Origin: Mycobacterium sp. DL440
Lineage (GTDB): Bacteria; Actinomycetota; Actinomycetes; Mycobacteriales; Mycobacteriaceae
Assembly (NCBI RefSeq): GCF_011745145.1
Contig: NZ_CP050191.1
Span: forward strand, 1,695,096-1,759,095
DNA length: 64,000 nt
Reading direction: 5' to 3'
In this document: positions 16,647 to 24,608 of the stretch, in pieces
Layout: every line of letters starts with the position of its first letter
How positions within the stretch are numbered: position 1 is the stretch's first letter
Translations under genes and position numbers: made by a program
Notes under the pieces: generated by a model
Databases searched by the model: none
Told to the model about the DNA's origin: nothing
What the model saw: the letters and a program-made list of their open reading frames with translations, nothing else

Positions 16647-18041
16647 GTGAATCTCGAAGATCGCGTACTCCAACTGCTGCGGCCCGTGCTGCGGCCGGTG
16701 ATGCGCGTGTTGTCGTTGCGCACGATCGTCATCGTGGGTGCGTTGTCGGTGGTGGTCACCGTCATCACGCTCGGGACCTGGGTGTGGATCGGCGTCACCA
16801 ACGATCAGTACAGCCAGCTGGACCGGCGCCTGGATTCACTGAGCAGCCTCGGTGATGTCAGCACGCTGCTCACCGCCACCAAACAGGGATCGGCGGACAA
16901 GGCCATGCCCGACGACGGCGGTCTGGTCCGTACCGCGCACATCGGCGGCGTCAGTGTCTCGGTTCCCAGCGACATCGTCCTGCCTCGGCTGGAGAACGGG
17001 TACACGAACACCACCATCGACGGGGTCGAGTACCGCGTGCGCACGTTCACGGCGGGCCCGGCGACCATCGCGCTCGGGGCGCCGCTGGCGGAGACACAGC
17101 GCCGGATCGATGAACTGCACCTGCGGGTGTTGTTGATCTGCGGCGGCGTCATCGGCAGCACCATCGTGGTGGGTTGGATGATCTCGCTGGTGATGATCAC
17201 GCCGTTCCGCCTGCTGGCCCAGCAGGCCCGTGCCATCAACGCCCAGTCCAAACCCGATGAGGTGCAGGTGCGCGGTGTGCGTGAGGCCGTGGAGATCGCC
17301 GAGGCGGTCGAGGGCATGCTGGCGCGCATCGGCAACGAGCAGGAGCGCACCAAGGCCGCGCTCGAATCGGCTCGCGATTTCGCCGCGGTGGCTTCCCATG
17401 AACTACGGACCCCGCTCACTGCGATGCGCACCAATCTGGAAGTGCTGTCGACCCTGGACATGACTGACGACCAGCGCAAGGAGGTGATCGGGGACGTCAT
17501 GCGCACACAGAGCCGCATCGAAGGCACCCTGACCGCCCTGGAGCGGTTGGCTCAGGGGGAGTTGACCACTGTCGAGGATTTCGTGCCGATGGATGTCACC
17601 GAGTTGCTCGACCGTGCGGCACACGACGCTCTGCGGACCTATCCGGGCTTGCGCGCCACGCTGATGCCGTCGCCGACGGTGTTGATGCTGGGCATGCCAG
17701 CGGGTCTGCGGCTGGTGATCGACAACGCCATCGCCAACGCCGTCAAGCATGGTGGTGCCACCGAAATCCGGCTCAGCGCAGTCAGTTCGGCCGATGACGT
17801 GCAGATCGTGGTCGACGACAACGGTTCCGGGGTGCCCGAGGCCGAGCGAGCCGAGGTGTTCGAGCGGTTCGCCCGCGGATCGACGGCGTCGCGGTCGGGA
17901 TCCGGGCTGGGTCTGGCTCTGGTGGCGCAGCAAGCCGAATTGCACGGTGGCACAGCTGCTTTGACGGAGAGCCCGCTGGGGGGTGCGCGGCTGCTGCTGC
18001 AGCTGCCGTTGACCCGGCGGGTGGAGGACGCCCCCTTCTGA
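16647..18041 (+). CDS. PrrB-like sensor histidine kinase, without adjacent response regulator
   Basis: 464 aa from the GTG at 16647. TM1 is at about 25-47 and TM2 at about 175-197, flanking a periplasmic loop; a HAMP follows. The phosphoacceptor His is in SHELRTPLTAMRTNLEVL, the N box is NAIANAVKHGG, G1 is DDNGSGVPE and G2 is GSGLGLALVAQQ. The cytoplasmic half is very close to mycobacterial PrrB (Rv0902c) as I remember it. No PrrA-like regulator is next to it: a kinase paralogue that may share PrrA or act on another partner. Confidence 0.85.
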   Translation: MNLEDRVLQLLRPVLRPVMRVLSLRTIVIVGALSVVVTVITLGTWVWIGVTNDQYSQLDRRLDSLSSLGDVSTLLTATKQGSADKAMPDDGGLVRTAHIGGVSVSVPSDIVLPRLENGYTNTTIDGVEYRVRTFTAGPATIALGAPLAETQRRIDELHLRVLLICGGVIGSTIVVGWMISLVMITPFRLLAQQARAINAQSKPDEVQVRGVREAVEIAEAVEGMLARIGNEQERTKAALESARDFAAVASHELRTPLTAMRTNLEVLSTLDMTDDQRKEVIGDVMRTQSRIEGTLTALERLAQGELTTVEDFVPMDVTELLDRAAHDALRTYPGLRATLMPSPTVLMLGMPAGLRLVIDNAIANAVKHGGATEIRLSAVSSADDVQIVVDDNGSGVPEAERAEVFERFARGSTASRSGSGLGLALVAQQAELHGGTAALTESPLGGARLLLQLPLTRRVEDAPF

Positions 18042-18043
18042 GT

Positions 18044-18778
18044 TCAGCGCTGTGCGCCGGCGACGTAGTCGGCACCGCCGATGTAGACGGTGTCGCCCGA
18101 GGTGACCGGTTCGAGCGCAGCGACGACGATCGCGCGGGCGAACTCCTCGACCGAGGGCAGCGCTCCGTGAAGCGTCCGGGCCGCCACCGCATCCGGGTCG
18201 CGACGGGCCAGCAGTCGCACGATGATCGTGCCGTCGATCATGTCGCCGGACACCACGACGAACGACACCCCGGCGTCGTCGAAACGGGACTGCTTCGCGC
18301 GCAGTGCGTCCTCGCCGGCGCGCTTGCTCGCGGCGATGGGCAGGTAGTCGGCGGGAACCGGCTGTTGTCCGTGGAAGTGGGCCTGGTGGCTGGTGACGAA
18401 CACGATGCGGCCGCCCGGGCGCAGGAGTGGCAGCGCAAGCTCGGCCAGGCGTACCTGGGCATCGCGATTGATCCGCATCGGATAGCCCGCGTCGGCGCCG
18501 ATTTCGAGACCGCCGGAAGCGTTGAGTACCAACATGTCCAGCCGGCCGAACGTATCCGCGACGTGTCGGATCAGCTCGGCCGTCGCCTCCGGATCGCTGA
18601 GGTCGGCACCCGCAACTGATCCCTGGCCGCCCGCTGCCGCGATGGCATCGACGATCGCGCTGGCCCGCTTGATTTTCTCGCGGTAGTTGACGATCACGTG
18701 CACGCCGGCCGCGCCGAGTTGGTGGGCCACCTCGGCGCCGATCCCACGTGCTGCGCCGGTGACGAGCGCGACCTTCAT
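18044..18778 (-). CDS. SDR family oxidoreductase, atypical active site
   Basis: 244 aa. The cofactor motif TGAARGIG (residues 7-14) and LVLNASGG (the NNAG position) are clear. The expected Tyr-x-x-x-Lys is not: the region reads DYLPIAASKRAGED, with Tyr seven residues before Lys. A catalytic-type Ser is present in VTSHQAH. Either a divergent SDR or one that uses a shifted tyrosine. It is transcribed divergently from the HxlR regulator across a long palindrome, and is probably its target. Confidence 0.82.
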   Translation of the reverse strand: MKVALVTGAARGIGAEVAHQLGAAGVHVIVNYREKIKRASAIVDAIAAAGGQGSVAGADLSDPEATAELIRHVADTFGRLDMLVLNASGGLEIGADAGYPMRINRDAQVRLAELALPLLRPGGRIVFVTSHQAHFHGQQPVPADYLPIAASKRAGEDALRAKQSRFDDAGVSFVVVSGDMIDGTIIVRLLARRDPDAVAARTLHGALPSVEEFARAIVVAALEPVTSGDTVYIGGADYVAGAQR

Positions 18779-18798
18779 GACTGCCCTCCGTGCTTCTG

Positions 18799-18826
18799 AT
18801 TTAGAACCAATATGATGGTTCTAAAT
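18799..18826. promoter_or_regulatory. 28-bp inverted repeat with embedded -10 box (HxlR operator)
   Basis: Perfect 11-base arms ATTTAGAACCA (18799-18809) and TGGTTCTAAAT (18816-18826) around the spacer ATATGA. The sequence TATGAT at 18811-18816 is a good -10 element nine bases before the ATG of the HxlR gene, which implies a leaderless transcript. Its position between a divergent regulator and an SDR gene fits an autoregulatory operator. Confidence 0.8.
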
Positions 18827-19169
18827 GAGAAGCGCAAGTGGGCCCGAGTTTGTTCGCCGTGGTGATGATCCGGCGAATGCGCCGATGCTGGCGGTCATGG
18901 AGCTGCTGGGGCAGCGCTGGGTGCTCCGGGTGATCTGGGAGCTGGAGCCGGGGTCGCTGGGCTTCCTTGAACTGCGCCGACACATGGGCAATTGCTCGTC
19001 GAGCATGTTGTCGGAACGGCTGCAACAACTCGTGGCGGCCGGACTGGTCGTCAAGAACGAAACCGGGGCATGGGAACTCACAGTCGCCGGTGCCGGGTTG
19101 GGGGCGGCGCTGTCGGGTCTGTGGGACTGGGCGGAGTCCTGGAAGGCGGGGGAGGCTCAGCAGTCCTGA
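18825..19169 (+). CDS. HxlR family transcriptional regulator
   Basis: 114 aa, one winged helix-turn-helix domain: LLGQRWVLRVIWELEPGSLGFLELRRHM, then MLSERLQQLVAAGLVV as the recognition helix and wing. The family responds to redox or reactive aldehyde/quinone signals and usually controls a divergent oxidoreductase, here the SDR. The ATG overlaps the palindromic operator and has no ribosome site, consistent with leaderless translation. The 3' end overlaps the convergent GntR gene by 13 bases. Confidence 0.88.
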   Translation: MRSASGPEFVRRGDDPANAPMLAVMELLGQRWVLRVIWELEPGSLGFLELRRHMGNCSSSMLSERLQQLVAAGLVVKNETGAWELTVAGAGLGAALSGLWDWAESWKAGEAQQS

Positions 19170-19819
19170 GCCGGGGACCTTTCCAGTAGTTCGTCGAGGA
19201 AGCCCGCCGCCTCCTGCCCGGCACGTTCCACATCGCCGGCCGCGATCGCGTCGACCAGATCGTCGTGGGGGAACATGCCGCCGGGGCCCGCGCTTGTCGT
19301 CGCGACGCTCGCGGTGATCGCCTCAAGGAGCCCGCGGTAGATCTCGACGAGCACCGGATTGTGCGACGCCCGCACGACGGCCAGGTGGAATTCGGTGTCG
19401 GACTGGGTGAACTGTGCGTGGTCGGTGGTGTCCGCATGCGCCAGGTGAGTGCGGAGTTCGGCGAGGTCCGCCTCGGTGCGCGCGACGGCGGCCAGGCGGG
19501 CTCCTTCCACCTCGAGGCAGCGCCGGACCTGCAGCACATCGCGCAGTTCGGACCCGCACAGTCGGCGCAGGGCTGCCGATACCTCGCTGGTGGCGCGCAC
19601 GTAGGTGCCGTCGCCCTGGCGTACTTCGAAGATGCCGTTGTGTGCCAGGGCGCGGATCGCCTCGCGCACAGTGTTGCGCCCCACGCCGAGGGCTTCGACC
19701 AGCGCAGGCTCGGTGGGAATCCGGCTGTCGACCGGCCATTCGCCCGAGGTGACCAGCGTGCGCAGTTGCTCGATCACCTGGTCGACCAGGCCCGTGCGTC
19801 GCGTTGTGGCGAGCGGCAC
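19157..19819 (-). CDS. GntR family regulator, FadR/FCD subfamily
   Basis: 220 aa. The N-terminal winged HTH (SRIPTEPALVEALGVGRNTVREAIRALAHNGIFEVRQGDGTYV in outline, residues 30-75) is followed by an all-helical FCD effector domain, with metal/ligand histidines likely in DTEFHLAVVRASHNP. It is divergent from the CynX/NimT-type exporter, with a palindrome between the starts, so it probably controls that transporter. Confidence 0.88.
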   Translation of the reverse strand: MPLATTRRTGLVDQVIEQLRTLVTSGEWPVDSRIPTEPALVEALGVGRNTVREAIRALAHNGIFEVRQGDGTYVRATSEVSAALRRLCGSELRDVLQVRRCLEVEGARLAAVARTEADLAELRTHLAHADTTDHAQFTQSDTEFHLAVVRASHNPVLVEIYRGLLEAITASVATTSAGPGGMFPHDDLVDAIAAGDVERAGQEAAGFLDELLERSPAQDC

Positions 19820-19832
19820 TCTAAAGTCCTTT

Positions 19833-19849
19833 CATCCAATCATGGGATG
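19833..19849. promoter_or_regulatory. Candidate GntR operator between regulator and MFS gene
   Basis: Inverted repeat CATCC-N7-GGATG in the 47-base gap between the divergent GntR and MFS starts. Length and symmetry fit a dimeric FCD-type regulator. Assignment is by position only. Confidence 0.5.
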
Positions 19850-19866
19850 TATGGCATCATAGCCGG

Positions 19867-21120
19867 GTGAGTAGGACCCTGCGCAATAAAACCCTGAACA
19901 GCTACGAGCACGATCTGGAGCTCGAGCTCGATGGTGCCGTAGAGGTCCGCCCCGCACAGATGGCGGCGGGCGGCGCCCTGCTGGTCGTGGCGGTGATCCT
20001 GACCGCGCTGAACCTGCGCCCGGCGATCACCAGCATCGGACCGGTCCTCGGGGAGATGCGCGAGTCGCTCGGTGCCTCCGCTGTCTGGGCCGGGCTGCTG
20101 ACCACCCTGCCCGGGCTGTGCTTCGCGGCAGCGGGGCTGACCGCGCCGTGGCTGGCCCGCCGGATCGGGTTGGGGCGGGCGATCTCGGTCGCCCTGGTGA
20201 TTCTGAGCATCGGCCTGGTCGTCCGAGTGCTGGACGGGCCGTACGTGGTGGTCGGCGGAACGCTGGTGGCCACCGGCGGTATTGCGCTGGTCAACGTGCT
20301 CATCCCGGTCGTGATCAAGGGTTCATTCCCCGCTCAGGTAGGTCTGATGACCGGTGTCTACACCGCGGCCCTGCAGGGCGGCGGGGCCCTGGGATCTGCG
20401 GTCACCCCGCCGCTGGAACCCCTGCTCGGTGGCTGGCGGGGGGCATTGGGCTCCTGGGCCTTGGTGGCCATCGTCGCGCTGCTGTTCTGGCTGGTGGGCG
20501 CGAGGGGAATCAGCACGGCCCGCACTGAAGCAGCTTCGTCGGGAACGGCCGGCCGGTCGCTGCTGCGGAGCCCGTTGGCCTGGACGATCACGTTGTTCTT
20601 CGGCTGCCAGTCGTTCCTGGCCTATATCGTCATGGGCTGGCTGCCCGAGGTGTTCATCGACAGCGGGGTCAGCAAGACCGACGCCGGCCTGCTGCTCGGG
20701 TTGGTGTCCATCCTGGCCGTCCCGATCAGCCTGATCGTTCCGCCGCTGGCGGCCAAGCAGAAGAACCAGAGTGGCTGGATCGTGGGACTCGGCGTGGTCG
20801 GGATGATCGGCATGATCGGACTGCTTGTCAATCCTGGTGCGGCGCCGCTGCTGTGGAGCTTCTTCGTGGGCATCGGGATGAGCGTGTTCTCGTTGGCGCT
20901 CACGGTGATTGCGTTGCGCGCGCGCAACGCCGAGGACACCGCGCGGCTCTCCGGGATGGCGCAGGGCTTCGGCTACCTGCTGGCCGGTGTGGGTCCGTTC
21001 TCGTTCGGGCTGCTTCACGACATGACCGCGGGCTGGACGGCGCCGTTTGCCATGGTGCTCATCATCTATCTGGTGCAGATGGTGGCGGGTGCGCTGGCCG
21101 GCCGGAACCGATACGTCTGA
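19867..21120 (+). CDS. MFS transporter, CynX/NimT family
   Basis: 417 aa, about 12 membrane segments. The N-terminal LTALNLRPAITSIGPVLGEM is the hallmark of the CynX/NimT group (cyanate and nitroimidazole transporters), and LAARRIG-type loops follow TM2. A GTG start 47 bases from the divergent GntR start has no clear ribosome site. Substrate is unknown; export of a small toxic compound is plausible. Confidence 0.85.
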   Translation: MSRTLRNKTLNSYEHDLELELDGAVEVRPAQMAAGGALLVVAVILTALNLRPAITSIGPVLGEMRESLGASAVWAGLLTTLPGLCFAAAGLTAPWLARRIGLGRAISVALVILSIGLVVRVLDGPYVVVGGTLVATGGIALVNVLIPVVIKGSFPAQVGLMTGVYTAALQGGGALGSAVTPPLEPLLGGWRGALGSWALVAIVALLFWLVGARGISTARTEAASSGTAGRSLLRSPLAWTITLFFGCQSFLAYIVMGWLPEVFIDSGVSKTDAGLLLGLVSILAVPISLIVPPLAAKQKNQSGWIVGLGVVGMIGMIGLLVNPGAAPLLWSFFVGIGMSVFSLALTVIALRARNAEDTARLSGMAQGFGYLLAGVGPFSFGLLHDMTAGWTAPFAMVLIIYLVQMVAGALAGRNRYV

Positions 21121-21122
21121 GC

Positions 21123-21139
21123 CACAAGCTCGGTTTGTG
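21123..21139. promoter_or_regulatory. CACAA-N7-TTGTG site upstream of the TDT transporter
   Basis: A 17-bp dyad, CACAA (21123-21127), seven bases, TTGTG (21135-21139), followed by AT. The same CACAA-N7-TTGTGAT occurs at 23294-23310 in front of the LysR gene that flanks the transporter on the other side. Size and symmetry fit a LysR T-N11-A box. Confidence 0.65.
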
Positions 21140-21196
21140 ATGCCACAACATTGGGGTGCCTACCGGTGATCGGCGGCAGCCACCAGCATTGGTGAG

Positions 21197-22333
21197 GTGA
21201 CCACCTACGCAGCCGCCTACACAGCGGAGAGGCCGTTCCACACCGCCTTGCTGGCCGAATTGGACAGTGCGGGTTCGCTCTTCCGCCACATCACGCCGAA
21301 CTGGTTCGCCTCGGTGATGGGGACCGGAATCGTCGCGACGGCCGCGGCCACCCTGCCGCTGCACCTGCCGGGACTACACGAATTCGCCACTGCGGTATGG
21401 ATGCTCGCCGCCACTGTGCTGGTAATCCTGACCGCAGCGTTCGCCACGCACTGGATCCGGCATCGGGAACAGGCGAAAGCCTATGCCGCACATCAGGTGG
21501 TGGGACAGTTCTACGGCGCGCCGGCGATGGCGCTGCTCACGGTCGGAGCGGGCGCGTTGCTGCTCGGGCCCGGGGTCATCGGCCCGTCCGCGGCGCTGGC
21601 CCTCGACGTGGCGCTGTGGATCGTCGGCACGGCGCTGGGATTGGTTGTCAGCCTGTGGCTTCCGTTCGCGATGATCACCCGCGAGGATCACACCGATGTG
21701 GAGGCGGTGCCGGCCTGGATGATGCCGGTGGTTTCGCCCATGGTCTCGGCCTCCACTGGCGCCCTGCTGCTGTCGCACCTCGGGCCGGGGCAGGCGGGGA
21801 TGACCTTGCTGGTGGCCTGTTACGCGATGTTCGGCTTGAGCCTGCTGGCCGGCCTGATCACCACCACCATGGTGTACTCGCGGCTCATGCACGGCGGCTT
21901 CAGCCAGGTGCAGGCGATTCCCACGGTGTGGATCGTGCTCGGCGTTGTCGGACAGTCGATCACCGCGGCCAATCTGCTGGCCTCCCATGCCGGGTCGGTA
22001 CTGACCGATGCGGCCACAGTGTCGGCGCTGCATGCCTTCGGCATCGTGTACGGCCTGGTGATGGGCGGTTTCGGAGCGTTCGTGTTCTGCCTTGCGACGG
22101 CGCTCACGGTGCACGCCGCGCGGCGCGGATTGTCGTTCAGCCTGACCTGGTGGAGCTTCACCTTCCCGGTGGGCACCTGCGTGACGGGTGCGACCGCGCT
22201 GGGTGCCGCCACCGGTGCGGCGGCCATTTCCTGGCTGGCTGTCGCGCTGTACATGTTGCTGCTGGGTGCGTGGGCAACGGTGGGTGCCAACACCGCTCGT
22301 GGGTTGCGGTCCGGCCGGTTACTGGGCCGCTGA
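21197..22333 (+). CDS. TDT family transporter (TehA/SLAC1-like)
   Basis: 378 aa, GTG start, ten predicted membrane segments. FRHITPNWFASVMGTGIVATAAAT near residue 35 and the closing WWSFTFPVGTCVTGAT are typical of the tellurite-resistance/dicarboxylate transporter superfamily. Members move malate, sulfite or other anions. Substrate is unknown. The LysR regulator lies immediately downstream, convergent, two bases away. Confidence 0.88.
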   Translation: MTTYAAAYTAERPFHTALLAELDSAGSLFRHITPNWFASVMGTGIVATAAATLPLHLPGLHEFATAVWMLAATVLVILTAAFATHWIRHREQAKAYAAHQVVGQFYGAPAMALLTVGAGALLLGPGVIGPSAALALDVALWIVGTALGLVVSLWLPFAMITREDHTDVEAVPAWMMPVVSPMVSASTGALLLSHLGPGQAGMTLLVACYAMFGLSLLAGLITTTMVYSRLMHGGFSQVQAIPTVWIVLGVVGQSITAANLLASHAGSVLTDAATVSALHAFGIVYGLVMGGFGAFVFCLATALTVHAARRGLSFSLTWWSFTFPVGTCVTGATALGAATGAAAISWLAVALYMLLLGAWATVGANTARGLRSGRLLGR

Positions 22334-22335
22334 CG

Positions 22336-23271
22336 TCAACGCGTCGAGGCGATGTGGCTGAGCAGGTCGCGCACCGCGCCGGCCGGCGGGGTGCGGCCTC
22401 CCGACCAGATGGCACGCAACTCGCGACGCAGATCCAGCCCGGCGATGGGCACCTCGCGCAGCCGGCCGAGCGTGAGGTCGTCATCGACGGCCAACCGGCT
22501 CATCACGGCCGGTCCGGCACCGGCCAGCACCGCGGCGCGCATCGCTGCCGCCGAGGACAATTCGATCGCGGGATCGGCCTGCCGGCTCGACGGGCCCAAT
22601 GCGGAGCGCAGCGCGGAACTGAGCGCTTCCCTTGTGCCCGAACCGGTTTCTCGTGACACCAGCGCCGTGTCGTTGAGTTCGGCGGGACTGACCGGGGCCG
22701 ATCGGCGGGCCCACTTGTGATCCGGGGGCACCACGGCGACCAGCTCGTCATGGGCGATCACCCGGCTGCGCAAACCGGCAGGCGTACCCGGGGATTCGAT
22801 GAAGCCGAGGTCGGCCGAACCGTCGTGCACCGCGGCGATCACCTGGTCGCTGTTGGCGGCGGTGAGGATGACCTGTGGTGCCGTGGCGTTACGGCGCGCG
22901 GCATCGGCCTGTAGCGACACCAACCACCGCGGCATGAGTTGCTCGGCGATGGTCAGGCTGGCCGCGACGGTGATTCGGCTGTGGCTTTCGCTGCGCATCG
23001 CGGCCAACCCGGCGTCCACCCGCCCGGCGACGTCGAGCAATTGGTCGGCCCACTCGGCGACGACCGCACCGGCCGCGGTCAGCTGCGACCCACGGGGGCT
23101 GCGCTGCACCAGCCGCACTCCGGTCTGCGATTCGATCGAGGCCAGCCGCGCGGACACCGCCTGCTGAGTGAGACCCAGCTCACGCCCCGCGGCTCCGAGG
23201 CTGCCGGTACGTGCGATCGCCAGCAGCACTTCGAACGCTGCGAGCTCGGGCATCCGGGGGCTGAGCGGCAT
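22336..23271 (-). CDS. LysR family transcriptional regulator
   Basis: 311 aa. The winged HTH is at residues 8-66 (GSLGAAGRELGLTQQAVSARLASIE), followed by the two-subdomain substrate-binding fold (ITVAASLTIAEQLMPRW..., GFIESPGTP). The same 17-bp dyad stands in front of this gene and in front of the TDT transporter gene, so it probably regulates both. The effector is unknown. Confidence 0.88.
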   Translation of the reverse strand: MPLSPRMPELAAFEVLLAIARTGSLGAAGRELGLTQQAVSARLASIESQTGVRLVQRSPRGSQLTAAGAVVAEWADQLLDVAGRVDAGLAAMRSESHSRITVAASLTIAEQLMPRWLVSLQADAARRNATAPQVILTAANSDQVIAAVHDGSADLGFIESPGTPAGLRSRVIAHDELVAVVPPDHKWARRSAPVSPAELNDTALVSRETGSGTREALSSALRSALGPSSRQADPAIELSSAAAMRAAVLAGAGPAVMSRLAVDDDLTLGRLREVPIAGLDLRRELRAIWSGGRTPPAGAVRDLLSHIASTR

Positions 23272-23293
23272 GCCCAGGATCGTAGGGCGTGGT

Positions 23294-23310
23294 CACAAAT
23301 CGCGGTTGTG
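23294..23310. promoter_or_regulatory. CACAA-N7-TTGTG site upstream of the LysR gene
   Basis: Dyad at 23294-23310 (CACAA 23294-23298, TTGTG 23306-23310), 23 bases upstream of the LysR start and identical in design to 21123-21139. Probably the autoregulatory LysR box. It lies only about 50 bases from the leader peptide start of the divergent DAHP synthase gene. Confidence 0.6.
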
Positions 23311-23358
23311 ATTGCAGCGGTTGTGGCGCTGAACGGGACGTGGTGTAGCCTGACCGAC

Positions 23359-23433
23359 GTGACTATCGGTGTGTGTGCCAGCTATTGGCGCTTTATCGAG
23401 GCTCCGGGCGGAGCCGATAAAGCGCAGCACTAA
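23359..23433 (+). CDS. Aromatic leader peptide for transcription attenuation
   Basis: 24 codons, GTG start, TAA stop. Residues 8-12 are Ser-Tyr-Trp-Arg-Phe (Tyr 23383-23385, Trp 23386-23388, Phe 23392-23394), one codon for each aromatic amino acid. It precedes the DAHP synthase gene, the entry enzyme for all three. TAGCCT at 23346-23351 is a possible -10 seven bases before the GTG, and there is no Shine-Dalgarno, so it may be leaderless. The Trp, Arg and Phe codons lie in the left arm of a strong hairpin. A comparable leader with one codon each for Phe, Trp and Tyr is described upstream of aroF in Corynebacterium glutamicum. Confidence 0.82.
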   Translation: MTIGVCASYWRFIEAPGGADKAQH

Positions 23434-23478
23434 GCACGCATCCACCCGGAGCCCAGGCAGTGACCATCGGTCGCTGCC
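23388..23478 (+). promoter_or_regulatory. Ribosome-mediated attenuator with alternative hairpins
   Basis: Structure A: GCGCTTTATC (23388-23397) pairs with GATAAAGCGC (23416-23425), continued after a two-base bulge by GGCTCC (23400-23405) with GGAGCC (23410-23415), loop GGGC. Alternative structure B: GGCTCCGGG (23400-23408) pairs with CCCGGAGCC (23445-23453). A and B are mutually exclusive. Structure C: GGCAGTGACC (23456-23465) pairs with GGTCGCTGCC (23469-23478) and is followed by TTT, terminator-like. How A or B affects C is inference. Confidence 0.72.
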
Positions 23479-23540
23479 TTTCGTCATTACAGGGCGCCGG
23501 AACCTTTGCCAGGTGCCCACCACCAGGAAGGCATCTGAAG

Positions 23541-24596
23541 ATGAACTTGGCGCAGATCGCCAACGCCCCCGCCACATCGGACCGTCGGGTCCGCAGTTTC
23601 AGCGCGATTCCCAGCCCGCACGATGTGCTGACCGAATTCCCGCTGGGGGAGCGCCGTGCGGAGCGGGTGGCCCGCGACCGAGATGAGATCGCCGACATCC
23701 TGGCCGGTCGTGACGACCGCCTGCTGGTCGTCGTCGGCCCGTGTTCGGTGCACGATCCCGCGGCCGCGCTGGAGTACGCCAGCCGTCTGGTCAAGGTGGC
23801 CGATGACCTGAAAGATCAGCTCAAGATCGTGATGCGGGTGTACTTCGAGAAGCCGCGCACCACCACCGGTTGGAAGGGTTTGATCAACGACCCCGGCATG
23901 GACGGCACTTACGATGTCGCGCGTGGCCTCCGGGTGGCCCGTCAGCTTCTGCTCGACATCATCGACATCGGCCTACCCGTCGGGTGTGAGTTCCTGGAAC
24001 CGACCAGCCCGCAGTACATCGCCGATGCCGTGGCGTGGGGCGCGATCGGCGCCAGGACCACCGAGTCGCAGGTGCACCGCCAGCTGGCATCGGGGCTGTC
24101 GATGCCGGTCGGGTTCAAGAACGGCACCGACGGCAACATCCAGGTCGCGGTCGACGGTGTGAAAGCCGCTGCCGCCGAGCATGTCTTCTTCGGTATGGAC
24201 GATATGGGCCGCGGCGCCGTGGTGAGCACCGCAGGCAATGAGGACTGCCACGTGATCCTGCGCGGCGGGACCGACGGACCGAACTACGGAGCCGACGCGG
24301 TGGCCGACGCCGCAGCCAAGCTGACCGGTGCCGGACTGCCCGCTCGTGTCGTGATCGATTGCAGCCACGCCAATTCCGGCAAGGACCATGTTCGCCAGGC
24401 GTCGGTGGCCGCGGAGGTGGCCCAGCTGGTTCGGGACGGGCTGCCGATCAGCGGTGTGATGCTGGAGAGCTTCCTGGTCGCCGGTGCGCAGGCGCCCGAG
24501 GCGCGCCCGCTCACCTACGGACAGTCGGTCACCGACAAGTGCATGGATTGGGAAGTAACCGATCTGGTGCTCCGGGAGCTCGCCCGCCCGAGCTAG
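23541..24596 (+). CDS. 3-deoxy-7-phosphoheptulonate synthase, class I (AroF/G/H-type)
   Basis: 351 aa, usual length for the E. coli-type class I alpha enzyme. Motifs: VVVGPCSVHDP near residue 70, RVYFEKPRTTTGWKG, SGLSMPVGFKNGTDG (active site) and VIDCSHANSGK. It condenses phosphoenolpyruvate and erythrose 4-phosphate to DAHP, the first shikimate step. Mycobacteria normally rely on a class II enzyme (AroG, Rv2178c), so this is a second, unrelated isoenzyme. It is preceded by the leader-peptide attenuator; the ATG has a GGAAGG element upstream. Confidence 0.92.
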   Translation: MNLAQIANAPATSDRRVRSFSAIPSPHDVLTEFPLGERRAERVARDRDEIADILAGRDDRLLVVVGPCSVHDPAAALEYASRLVKVADDLKDQLKIVMRVYFEKPRTTTGWKGLINDPGMDGTYDVARGLRVARQLLLDIIDIGLPVGCEFLEPTSPQYIADAVAWGAIGARTTESQVHRQLASGLSMPVGFKNGTDGNIQVAVDGVKAAAAEHVFFGMDDMGRGAVVSTAGNEDCHVILRGGTDGPNYGADAVADAAAKLTGAGLPARVVIDCSHANSGKDHVRQASVAAEVAQLVRDGLPISGVMLESFLVAGAQAPEARPLTYGQSVTDKCMDWEVTDLVLRELARPS

Positions 24597-24608
24597 GATC
24601 TCTCACGC

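Noticed and set aside
23478..23520. Riboswitch (T-box or SAM type) in the DAHP synthase leader
   Set aside because: No T-box or riboswitch consensus is seen; the leader peptide plus alternative hairpins explain the region better.
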